DNA from: Flammeovirgaceae bacterium | GTDB lineage: Bacteria > Bacteroidota > Bacteroidia > Cytophagales > Cyclobacteriaceae | Assembly (NCBI GenBank): GCA_015180985.1 | Contig: CP054185.1 | Location: forward strand, 1,178,001 to 1,242,000 | DNA length: 64,000 bases | Direction: 5' to 3' | Part shown: piece after piece, positions 1 to 7,806 of the stretch | Position numbering within the stretch: position 1 is the stretch's first letter | Layout: the number at the start of each line of letters is the position of its first letter | The notes under the pieces: generated by a model | What the model saw: only the letters and a program-made list of their open reading frames with translations | Databases searched by the model: none | Told to the model about the DNA's origin: nothing | Made by a program: the position numbers and the translations under genes

Positions 1-1995
1 TAATTTCGTACTGCGTTGGATTAGGATAACCTACTGAATATTGTTGGCCTCTCCCGGCTCCTCCGGTACAGCCAATATAGACATTTTGATTGTATCGTTG
101 AGTAACCCCGCAAATATTCACACCTTCCGTACTGATGGTGTACCAACCCGGGGTGGTAATTTGCGTAATTAACGAGATTTCCACTGTATTGTTGGAAGTA
201 GAGGTGAAAAACACTCCATTAATATACCAATTATATGAGGAGGCATTAGAGCCCAGGGCTATTGCCTGAAGTGTTTCACAGGGTTCAATGGTTATTTGCA
301 TTGACGTTATTGGCTGCGGAATACCCACCCATATCGGCATGGATGCATTACCGGCACATTCACCTAACACAGAAGCCGAAACTGTAACACTACCGGAAAC
401 ACCGGCTACAGCATTGGTGGTAAAAGTAGGTCCTGTGCCGGAGGAAGGATTAAGCAAGTTGCCGGGTGTTGTAGTCCATTGAACAACGGCATCGGGAGGT
501 ACATTTTGAGCGCTAAATACAAATGTGCCCTGATTACAAACAGTATTGGGCCCTGTAATTGACAGGGGGCCATCAGCGGTGTTATGTCCAATCAGGAATC
601 CATCCAGCGTTGAGGCATTGAACACACTCGATTCGGCACAACTGTTAAAATCGCCTGAACCCTTAAAATTACCGGCAATTACAAGTTTGTTGTTAACAAG
701 CCGGATGGCATTCATTTCATAATCGGGTGCATCAAGATTGAAGTCTACTCTTCGAACCCATTGACAACTGAGGTTCGATAATGCGTATTTGCCATAAAAA
801 AAATTATGAAAACTGCCGTTTGAGGTTAAAGCTTTTTGGGAACCTCCCGGATTAAACTCAACATTTGTACCATTAAAGAAACCTGTTAAGTAAAGATTGC
901 CTGAGCCATCCAACGTAAGGGCGTGACCCGCATCGGAATTGGTGCCGCCAATGGATTTAAGTATTTGCTGGGTACCTGAAGAATTGAACTTGGCAAGGAA
1001 AATATTTTGTCCGTTGGTGTTATAGGTGCCTGTTACATATACGTTGTTGGATCCATCTACCACTACCCGGTTGCCCCAATCTCCATTTTGGCCGCCAACC
1101 TGTTTCGTCCAGATATAATTACCACTGCTGTTATATTTGCACACATAAGCAGCCCCTGCTGAACTGTTCAACACGGGGGAGGTTGAGGAAGGATGAAAAT
1201 CAGCCGAGCCGTTAAATGTGCCGGTTATATAAACATTGTTTGATCCATCCAGAAATAAATCCCGGCATTCGGTTGAGGCGGTGTTTCCGGGCCCCACATT
1301 TTTGGCCCATAAGTAGTTGCCGGAACTGTTGTACTTGGCATAGAATATAGATCCATTATTCGTGCTTAGGTTATTTACACCCGTTCCGGGATTGAAGTCA
1401 ATATTTTGAGGGGTAGATGACCAGATGGTTCCTGCTATGTACACATTGCTTGAATTATCTATGGCTATGCCGTGTGAGCGTGTTGTTACAAAGTTAGTAC
1501 CAATGGTCTTCACCCATTGAAAGACTCCACTATTGTTATACTTAGCAAAAAACAAACCATGCGAGACGGTAGGAAAAGCAGTACCAGCGCCCGGGTCAAA
1601 ATCGAGTTGGGACGTGGTAGTACCGAAGTAACCGGTAATGTAAACATTGCCTGAATTATCAAGGGCAATGTCCCACCCAAAATCATCATCACCTCCGATC
1701 AAACCGTGCGCCCAAATCAGACTACCAGTGCTGGAAAACTTACCAAACCAGATATCGCTACCTACAGCAGGGCCGGCACTTGCGCCCGAACCGAAATTGA
1801 TGGTTCCGGTAAATGCACCGACCAGATAGATGTTACCGTTAGCGTCTGAAGTCATACTTTTGATGTAGTCGCTGCCGGTGCCCGGGATTTGTTTTACCCA
1901 GTTTAAATTTTGCGAAAAAGCGAATGGAGATTTGGAAAAATAAAATACAATCGCTACTAGTAATGAAACGTAATGAAACGTAATGAATTTTTCAT
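1..1995 (-). CDS. T9SS-secreted SBBP-repeat/Ig-like protein, 3' end cut by window, start out of frame
   Basis: The minus strand is open from about 1990 to the window edge. It encodes a repeated 'GNVYITGYF' / 'NNVYVTGTY' pattern (SBBP beta-propeller repeats), with repeated segments ending in 'W.K' and 'KY...G'. An Ig/PKD-like domain follows at about 580-100, and then 'YPNPTQYEI' at the very edge, the opening of a Por/T9SS type A sorting domain. It is therefore probably an exported, surface or secreted protein. The natural start ATG at 1995-1993 begins a good signal peptide (MKNSLRFITFHY), but that frame stops at TAG 1959-1957. The propeller frame has an upstream stop and no ATG/GTG/TTG before residue ~50. 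One more copy of the 10-bp repeat at 1961-1987 would join the two frames. It is either phase-OFF, a pseudogene, or a sequence/assembly error. Divergent from ccmE. Confidence 0.8.
1961..1987. repeat. 10-bp tandem repeat (unit TAATGAAACG), 2.7 copies, inside signal-peptide codons
   Basis: Two perfect copies (1961-1970, 1971-1980) and a partial third (1981-1987). Ten is not a multiple of three, so each gain or loss changes the reading frame between the ATG at 1995 and the SBBP frame. Three full copies would make the ORF continuous; two, as seen here, do not. Confidence 0.9.
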
Positions 1996-2132
1996 AAGCT
2001 TGAGGGTTTTGTTAATAATAGCCGAAGTTACTGAAAAGAAGAGCAAACTTTTTTGGCAGTTTTAGGGCAATTATTACGCGGTTCTTACATTGTAATTCCA
2101 GGCGTAGTAAATACTTGCCTGTTAATTTTCTT

Positions 2133-2140
2133 TAATTTTG
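2133..2140 (+). promoter_or_regulatory. Possible Bacteroidota -7 element for ccmE
   Basis: TAATTTTG matches the Bacteroidota -7 consensus TAnnTTTG and lies 20 bases before the chosen ccmE start at 2161. No TTTG box at the usual 19-base distance is seen, so this is a weak call. The rest of the 165-base divergent spacer (1996-2160) shows nothing else convincing. Confidence 0.3.
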
Positions 2141-2160
2141 AGCCTGACTTGAATCCATTC

Positions 2161-2565
2161 ATGAAAAAATCGCACATCTTCATCATCGTTATTATTGCGG
2201 CAGCGGTGGCCATCATTTTATCAACGGCCGAAGATGCCAGCACCTATGTATCATTTTCGGAAGCGTATCAGATGGCCTCATCCGGAAACCGCAAGCCCAT
2301 TCACGTGGTGGGCGAATTGAAGAAAGATGATTCGGGTAATGTGGTAGGCATTGAACCCGGTGAGGATAAAGTTTCTTTCTCGTTTATTATGGTTGATGAT
2401 AATGGCAAAGAGCAGAAAGTATACTATAATCAGCCCATGCCGCAGGATTTTACCCGGTCCGAAAAAGTAGTGGTCATCGGCAGTTACATGGGCGATAATT
2501 TTTATGCGGAGAAAATCCTGCTTAAATGTCCTTCCAAATACCAGGAAAACACAGTTAATGTTTGA
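2161..2565 (+). CDS. ccmE: Cytochrome c maturation protein CcmE, CxxxY variant
   Basis: A 134-residue protein with an N-terminal membrane anchor (about residues 5-21) and an OB-fold domain of the CcmE family, the periplasmic heme chaperone that carries heme to the CcmF lyase. In classical CcmE the heme-binding motif is HxxxY. Here the C-terminus has LLKCPSKY, so Cys123 replaces the His and Tyr127 is kept: the CxxxY type known from some archaea and Desulfovibrio. The start at 2161 (MKKSHIF) is preferred over an in-frame upstream start at 2053 because it begins directly at the signal anchor. It is followed by ccmF; ccmB and ccmC are not next to it. Confidence 0.85.
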   Translation: MKKSHIFIIVIIAAAVAIILSTAEDASTYVSFSEAYQMASSGNRKPIHVVGELKKDDSGNVVGIEPGEDKVSFSFIMVDDNGKEQKVYYNQPMPQDFTRSEKVVVIGSYMGDNFYAEKILLKCPSKYQENTVNV

Positions 2566-2570
2566 AAAAT

Positions 2571-2649
2571 GTGTTGATGTGCTAATGTGTTAACGTGCCC
2601 GTGCGCTTAAGTATTACTTTTGTACATTAACACACGAGTACGTTAACAC
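2571..2649. repeat. Inverted arrays of degenerate 8-bp units between ccmE and ccmF
   Basis: 2571-2602 reads as four 8-mers (GTGTTGAT, GTGCTAAT, GTGTTAAC, GTGCCCGT). 2622-2649 carries similar 8-mers on the other strand. Bases 2587-2603 can pair with 2633-2649 at 15 of 17 positions, around a 29-base loop. It lies wholly in the 100-base gap between the two genes and could act as a transcript hairpin; it looks like a dispersed intergenic repeat. Confidence 0.6.
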
Positions 2650-2665
2650 TTAAGATTATCCACGA

Positions 2666-5200
2666 ATGCACTATTTAATCGGTAACCTCGGCCATTTTTT
2701 TGTCATCACCTCGTTTGTAGCGGCCATTGCCACGACATTCACATACTTTAAGGCAACAACAGCAACCGACTTAGAAAATATGAACGGCTGGCTGGTTAAC
2801 GGGCGGGTTGGGTTTTACATTCATGCTTTTGCAGTGCTCGGCATTGTTATCAGTCTTTTCCTCATCATCTACAACCATTATTTTGAATATCATTACGCCT
2901 ACAGCTATTCTGATAAAAAATTACCCGCGCACTACCTGTTCTCAACCTTTTGGAACGGCCAGGAAGGCAGCTTTCTGCTGTGGATGTTCTGGCATGCCGT
3001 GCTGGGCATTGTACTTATTCATACAAACAGGTTCTGGGAGGCTCCGGTGATGACAGTGTTTGCAGCTGTGCAGGCTTTTCTTGCTTCAATGATTCTGGGC
3101 GTTGTGCTGCCTGTTATTGATTTTAAGATTGGCAGTTCGCCTTTTATTCTGTTACGAGATGCGCTGCCCGATCCAATTTTTACGGTACAACCTGATTTTA
3201 TTCCGGCCGATGGCCAGGGATTAAATCCGCTGCTCCAAAACTACTGGATGGTGATTCACCCGCCCACGTTGTTTCTGGGCTTTGCCGCTACGCTTGTTCC
3301 GTTTTCGTTTTGCCTGTCGGGCTTGTGGCTGAAGAAATACCGGGAGTGGGTGCGGCCTGCCTTGCCGTGGTCGTTGTTTGCCGGTGCCGTACTGGGCCTG
3401 GGTATTTTAATGGGCGGCTACTGGGCTTATGAAACGCTGAACTTTGGCGGGTACTGGAACTGGGACCCGGTAGAAAATGCGGTGTACGTTCCCTGGCTGG
3501 TGCTCATCGCTTCCATTCACACCATGATCACGTACAAGAACAGCGAAACCGCGTTGAAGGCTTCCATCATTCTGGTAATAAGTGTTTTCATTCTCATTTT
3601 ATACTCCACCTTCCTTACCCGCAGCGGTGTACTGGGCGATGCTTCGGTACACTCGTTTACCGATTTGGGGTTATCGGGCCAGCTGCTTCTGTATATGTTT
3701 TTCTTTATGATAATAGCCGTAGTGTTTGCCGCTATTCGCTGGAAAGAAATACCCTCATCCGAAAAGGAATCCTCCGTGTACTCGCGCGAGTTCTGGATTT
3801 TCGTGGGAGCTTCGGTACTCTGCTTAATGGGTTTCCAGGTGTTGGTCCCCACGTCATTTCCTGTGCTGAATAAAGTGGTCGAATTTTTCGGGGGCACCTC
3901 CAACCTGGCGCCCCCGGCCGACCAGGTGGGATTTTATTCCCGGTTTCAATTGTGGTTTGCGGTGGCCATCGGGTTGCTATCGGCCATCGGCCAGTTTTTC
4001 TGGTGGAAAAAAATTGATCGGGATAAGCTGTTAAAAGAACTCTACAGCCCGGCCATCCTGTCGCTTGTGCTGGTGGCGGTTATCATAACGGCCGGCAAGG
4101 TGTATAAACCCACGTACATTTTACTTACGCTGGCGGGTGTATTTACGGTGGTGGCCAATTTAAAAATACTCTGGTCGGTAATGAAAAACAGCCCGGCACT
4201 TTCGGGCGGAGCGGTGGCCCATATTGGTGTGGGCTTGATGCTGATCGGCATTATGTTTTCATCCGGTTATTCAACCGTTGTTTCGCTCAACAATACAGGC
4301 ATGCTCATTTCGCGCCAGCTTAGCGAGGAGTTTAACCGTGAAAACCTGCTGCTGTTTGTAAACGAACCGCGCGAGATGTTTGGGTATGAGATTGAATACA
4401 AAGGCGAACGGGTTGAAGCGCGCAGCAAGTCCGGCTATATCAGCAAGCGCGACATTGAATACACGGCCGATCCGTACACGGTTATTGCCAGGCGCGACAT
4501 TGTATTTAACGGTCGCAAACTTTATGCAAAGGGTGATCGGTTTGAGATTTATCCGGAGAACACGTTTTATGAAATTGAGTTTCGGAAGAACGGTGAAGTG
4601 AAGTTTGTTCAGTATCCGCGGGTGCAGGTTAATCCCCGGTTCGGCAACATGGCTTCACCGGATATTAACCGCACGGTTTCGCTGGATTTATACACGCATA
4701 TTTCCGCACCCATGACCGAGGAGGCCAAGGAAGACTGGGTAGGCCGTGAAGAAGTTACCGTAAAGCGCAATGCCGATTTTTTTGCCAACGATTATGTGGC
4801 ACGCATCGAAGAGCTTTCGCGGGTTACCGAAATTGGCGGCACCCCGCTCGATTCAACATTTGTAGCCGTGCGGGCGCGCATCCGGGTACAAGCCGAAAAT
4901 GCTGACTATACTGCGGAGCCTGTTTTAATTTTGAGTACCACCATGCAGGGCGGACTGATCCCTGAAGAGATACCGGAACTTGGGCTAAAGTTTACCCTCC
5001 TGAATGTTCATCCGCGAACCGATGAACTTACCCTGCGTATAGAAAACCGCCAGAAAGATTGGGTGGTTATTAAAGCACTTGAAAAACCGTTTGTTAACGT
5101 GCTTTGGATTGGCACCGGCCTGTTGATGATGGGCTTTGGTATAGCCATGGTGCGCAGGTTCCGCGAGTTCAGCAAGATGAAAGAGAAAGGTCAGGAGTAA
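2666..5200 (+). CDS. ccmF: Cytochrome c heme lyase subunit CcmF (CcsA/CcmF family)
   Basis: An 844-residue polytopic membrane protein that attaches heme to apocytochrome c with CcmE. The heme-handling region is at about residues 250-271 (GYWAYETLNFGGYW, then NWDPVENA), the tryptophan-rich WWD-type motif of this superfamily. About a dozen membrane segments fill residues 1-540. A long soluble, probably periplasmic domain covers about 560-810, and a last membrane segment lies at about 815-835 before a basic tail. Length is longer than the ~650 residues of proteobacterial CcmF because of this domain. It lies 100 bases after ccmE, presumably in one transcript, and is followed by a hairpin terminator. 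Confidence 0.9.
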   Translation: MHYLIGNLGHFFVITSFVAAIATTFTYFKATTATDLENMNGWLVNGRVGFYIHAFAVLGIVISLFLIIYNHYFEYHYAYSYSDKKLPAHYLFSTFWNGQEGSFLLWMFWHAVLGIVLIHTNRFWEAPVMTVFAAVQAFLASMILGVVLPVIDFKIGSSPFILLRDALPDPIFTVQPDFIPADGQGLNPLLQNYWMVIHPPTLFLGFAATLVPFSFCLSGLWLKKYREWVRPALPWSLFAGAVLGLGILMGGYWAYETLNFGGYWNWDPVENAVYVPWLVLIASIHTMITYKNSETALKASIILVISVFILILYSTFLTRSGVLGDASVHSFTDLGLSGQLLLYMFFFMIIAVVFAAIRWKEIPSSEKESSVYSREFWIFVGASVLCLMGFQVLVPTSFPVLNKVVEFFGGTSNLAPPADQVGFYSRFQLWFAVAIGLLSAIGQFFWWKKIDRDKLLKELYSPAILSLVLVAVIITAGKVYKPTYILLTLAGVFTVVANLKILWSVMKNSPALSGGAVAHIGVGLMLIGIMFSSGYSTVVSLNNTGMLISRQLSEEFNRENLLLFVNEPREMFGYEIEYKGERVEARSKSGYISKRDIEYTADPYTVIARRDIVFNGRKLYAKGDRFEIYPENTFYEIEFRKNGEVKFVQYPRVQVNPRFGNMASPDINRTVSLDLYTHISAPMTEEAKEDWVGREEVTVKRNADFFANDYVARIEELSRVTEIGGTPLDSTFVAVRARIRVQAENADYTAEPVLILSTTMQGGLIPEEIPELGLKFTLLNVHPRTDELTLRIENRQKDWVVIKALEKPFVNVLWIGTGLLMMGFGIAMVRRFREFSKMKEKGQE

Positions 5201-5407
5201 TACCGGTTAGATCCCTTTTTTTGATAGTCCGGAAATTTACCACTCAATGTAAAGTTTTATCCCGTCAGAGCCCTTCGCAAGCTCAGGGCACCACGGTGAG
5301 GCCGCTTTATGAGCGGGCAAAGCATCTGCTGATATAAACAAATTTATATTGTTACATCGGTGATGGCCATATGTAGTAATAAGATTGCGGATTATCAGGT
5401 TCCTTTA
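5201..5407. other. Gene-free spacer with small repeat fragments
   Basis: No credible gene. 5220-5255 resembles, in inverted orientation, the spacer at about 20318-20362 (shared core TTGATAGTCCG). 5269-5287 holds an imperfect palindrome (CCCTTCG ... CTCAGGG) of a type often scattered in bacterial genomes. Otherwise nothing recognisable. Confidence 0.4.
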
Positions 5408-5440
5408 AAATAAAAAAGGGACATATGCCCCTTTTTATTT
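5408..5440 (+). terminator. Hairpin terminator after ccmF
   Basis: Arms AAATAAAAAAGGG (5408-5420) and CCCCTTTTTATTT (5428-5440) pair with one mismatch around a 7-base loop, and the right arm ends in a T-rich run. It lies about 210 bases after the ccmF stop and could also work from the minus strand. Confidence 0.65.
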
Positions 5441-5450
5441 ACCAGGTTAG

Positions 5451-5596
5451 AGGTCATCTCAAAAATAAACTTAACCACAAAGGCCACTAAGTACACACAA
5501 AGGATACGGAGAAACACAATATACTGACCTCTTTCTTTGTGACCTTTGTGCTTTCTCTGTGCTACTTTGTGGTTATCCTGATTTTTGAGATGGCTT
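5451..5596. repeat. Long imperfect inverted repeat (ACCACAAAG family)
   Basis: The left part (from about 5451: CATCTCAAAAAT, TTAACCACAAAGG, then CACAAAGGA-like units) is an imperfect inverted copy of the right part (to about 5596: ACCTTTGTGC, CTTTGTGGTTAT, ATTTTTGAGATGG). The end directly abuts the stop codon of the permease gene. The CACAAAGG units resemble a repeat scattered through many Bacteroidota genomes. It may act as a bidirectional transcript end between two convergent genes. Confidence 0.65.
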
Positions 5597-7042
5597 CTAG
5601 TATCTCGCGTGACTTCGTCCGTAAGCCAGGTAAATCAGTACACCGATAACCAGCCAGATACCGCAGATAATAAACGTGAGTTGATTCAGAAAGGACATTA
5701 CTGCTCCGCAGCAGATAACACCCAGTATCGGAACCACCGGGAACAACGGAGTTTTAAAAGGCCGGGGGATTTCAGGCCTTTTGTAGCGGAGTATCAGGAT
5801 GCCAAGGCAAACGATGATAAAGGCCAGCAGCGTACCGATTGAAACCAGTTCGCCCAACACACTGATAGGCAGCAATCCGGAGGCTACCAAAGCCACGGTA
5901 CCCGTAACCAGTGTTGATACATGCGGGGTGCCATATTCAGAGTGGACTTTTGAAAACGGGGTAAAGAACAACCCATCATTAGCCATGGAGTAAAAGATGC
6001 GGGTCTGGCCCATCAGCATCACCAGGATTACAGAGGTTAAGCCGGCAATGGCTCCGATTTTAATGAATGGGCTAAGCCATTGCAAACCGCTTCCGGCTTT
6101 GTCGATGGCAACGGCAATGGGTGCTGCGGTGTTCAGTTCGGTATAAGGAGCAATGCCCGTCATAACCAGCGAAACCAGAATGTACACAATTGTGCAAATA
6201 AACAGCGATCCTAATATTCCCCACGGCATATCTTTTTGCGGATTCTTTGCTTCCTGGGCAGCCGTTGACACGGCATCGAAGCCGATGTAGGCAAAAAAGA
6301 TAACAGCCGATGCACGCAAAATGCCACTGACTCCATATTGTCCGAATGTTCCGGTGTTCTCCGGAATAAACGGCACCCAGTTGTCGGCCACAATATATTG
6401 CCAGCCGAATATGATGAACAGGAATATTACGGTTAGCTTAATCAAAACAACCAGGTTGTTAAAGGTTGCCGACTCCTTTATTCCCCGGAACAGCAACATC
6501 GTTACCACCGTTACGATAAAGGCAGCCGGCAGATTGAATACAGCCCCTGTTGCAATAAGATTATGATCCTCATCAAACGTATAGGGTGCATTGGCCAGTT
6601 CCGGTGGGATGTGAATGCCCACGGAGTCCAGAAAGTTGACCACATATCCTGACCAGCCCACTGCCACGGTTGAACCGGCAAAGAGGTATTCAAGCACCAG
6701 GGCCCAGCCGATAATCCAGGCCACACCCCGGCCCATGGTAGCGTAGGCATAGGTGTAGGCGCTTCCGGCAATGGGTATCATCGCAGCAAACTCAGCATAA
6801 CATAATCCGGCAAAGGCACAGGCCAGCGCAGAAACGATAAAGGATAGTGCTACTGCCGGGCCGGCATACTGTGCGGCTGCCTGGCCGGTAAGTACAAATA
6901 TACCCGCACCAATTACGGCACCAATGCCAAGTGCAATGAGGTTAACTTTTCCGAGTGTGCGCTTTAATCCGTGTGATGATTCGCCCGCGGCCTCTTTCAT
7001 CAGAACATCCATGGGCTTTTTGGTAAACAAGCTGTTGGCCAT
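5597..7042 (-). CDS. APC-family amino acid permease (cationic amino acid transporter-like)
   Basis: A 481-residue membrane protein with about 12-13 hydrophobic segments. The first carries GIGAVIGAGIFVLTG at residues 39-53, the unwound-helix substrate-binding signature of the APC superfamily, and PIAGSAYTYAY follows in helix 3. The overall pattern is that of the CAT/YfnA group of proton-coupled amino acid uptake proteins in the inner membrane. The exact substrate cannot be read from sequence. It stands about 100 bases downstream of lspA on the same strand and may be transcribed separately. Confidence 0.85.
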   Translation of the reverse strand: MANSLFTKKPMDVLMKEAAGESSHGLKRTLGKVNLIALGIGAVIGAGIFVLTGQAAAQYAGPAVALSFIVSALACAFAGLCYAEFAAMIPIAGSAYTYAYATMGRGVAWIIGWALVLEYLFAGSTVAVGWSGYVVNFLDSVGIHIPPELANAPYTFDEDHNLIATGAVFNLPAAFIVTVVTMLLFRGIKESATFNNLVVLIKLTVIFLFIIFGWQYIVADNWVPFIPENTGTFGQYGVSGILRASAVIFFAYIGFDAVSTAAQEAKNPQKDMPWGILGSLFICTIVYILVSLVMTGIAPYTELNTAAPIAVAIDKAGSGLQWLSPFIKIGAIAGLTSVILVMLMGQTRIFYSMANDGLFFTPFSKVHSEYGTPHVSTLVTGTVALVASGLLPISVLGELVSIGTLLAFIIVCLGILILRYKRPEIPRPFKTPLFPVVPILGVICCGAVMSFLNQLTFIICGIWLVIGVLIYLAYGRSHARY

Positions 7043-7140
7043 CAGAATTTCTTTTAGGTTTCAGGATTGGTAATAAACCTAAAAGTAGTAAGATTCCTGA
7101 ATTTGCCCGATGGATCGTAACCCTGCAGGCAGAAACTTAT

Positions 7141-7806
7141 TTAAGCGGCCGGAGGCTGATTTTCGGAGGAGTTGTTCAAAACCGGTTGTTGGTTTTCGGC
7201 AGCCGCGGCATCGGCCGGGTCTTTGGCAATTTCGTTGTGTTTGAAGAACCGCTTTTGCATAATCAGGATGGTGACTACGCCAATAAAAATGGAAGAGTCG
7301 GCAATGTTGAACACCGGGCTGAAAAATAAAAAGTGCTGCCCACCCACAAACGGCACCCATTCGGGCCAGAAGAATTCGAACAGCGGGAAGAACAGCATAT
7401 CAATAACCTGCCCGTGAAACCACGGAGTGGGCGCATCGGCAGGCGCATTGTTCAGCAATACGCCAAAAAAGGTGCTGTCAATAACGTTGCCCACGGCACC
7501 ACCCAGTATCAGGCCCATGCACCACAAAAAGCCGGGGTGGGCGTTGCGTTCGGCCATCTTCCATAGGTAATAGCCGATACCAAACATGGCGCCTATGCGG
7601 AAGATAGTCAGGGCCAGTTTACCAAATTCATTTTCCCAACGGATGCCGAAGGCCATGCCGGGGTTGAGCAGGTAATGCAGCCGGAACCAGTCGCCAATAA
7701 CGTTGATCTCTTCATGTAATTCCATGTTGTTAAACACCAGCATTTTGGATGTCTGATCGATGACAATCACAACAAAGGCCAGCAGAAAATATTTTTGTGC
7801 TTTCAT
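7141..7806 (-). CDS. lspA: Lipoprotein signal peptidase (signal peptidase II)
   Basis: The inner-membrane aspartyl protease that cuts the signal peptide from diacylglyceryl-modified prolipoproteins. The two catalytic aspartates are in GNVID (Asp110) and FNIADSSI (Asp170). The 221-residue length exceeds the usual ~165: there is an insertion of about 45 residues between the two aspartates (APADAPTPWF...), a form common in Bacteroidota, and a hydrophilic Ala/Gln/Asn-rich tail of about 30 residues. It overlaps the ileS stop by one base (TAATG), so the two are translationally linked; ileS-lspA pairing is widespread in bacteria. Confidence 0.93.
   Translation of the reverse strand: MKAQKYFLLAFVVIVIDQTSKMLVFNNMELHEEINVIGDWFRLHYLLNPGMAFGIRWENEFGKLALTIFRIGAMFGIGYYLWKMAERNAHPGFLWCMGLILGGAVGNVIDSTFFGVLLNNAPADAPTPWFHGQVIDMLFFPLFEFFWPEWVPFVGGQHFLFFSPVFNIADSSIFIGVVTILIMQKRFFKHNEIAKDPADAAAAENQQPVLNNSSENQPPAA

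Noticed and set aside
288-1829. Several short plus- and minus-strand ORFs in the first 1.9 kb
   Set aside because: They lie in the other frames of the long minus-strand SBBP/Ig reading frame, whose translation has clear repeat and sorting-domain signals.
2053-2160. Upstream start for ccmE at 2053
   Set aside because: The extra 36 residues look non-coding; ATG 2161 starts directly at the membrane anchor and has a -7-like box before it.
3517-3903. 128-residue minus-strand ORF inside ccmF
   Set aside because: Shadow of the ccmF frame; no domain, start signal or composition of its own.
5201-5596. Small RNA or tRNA in the spacer after ccmF
   Set aside because: No cloverleaf or known RNA signature; the structures are better described as a terminator and dispersed repeats.
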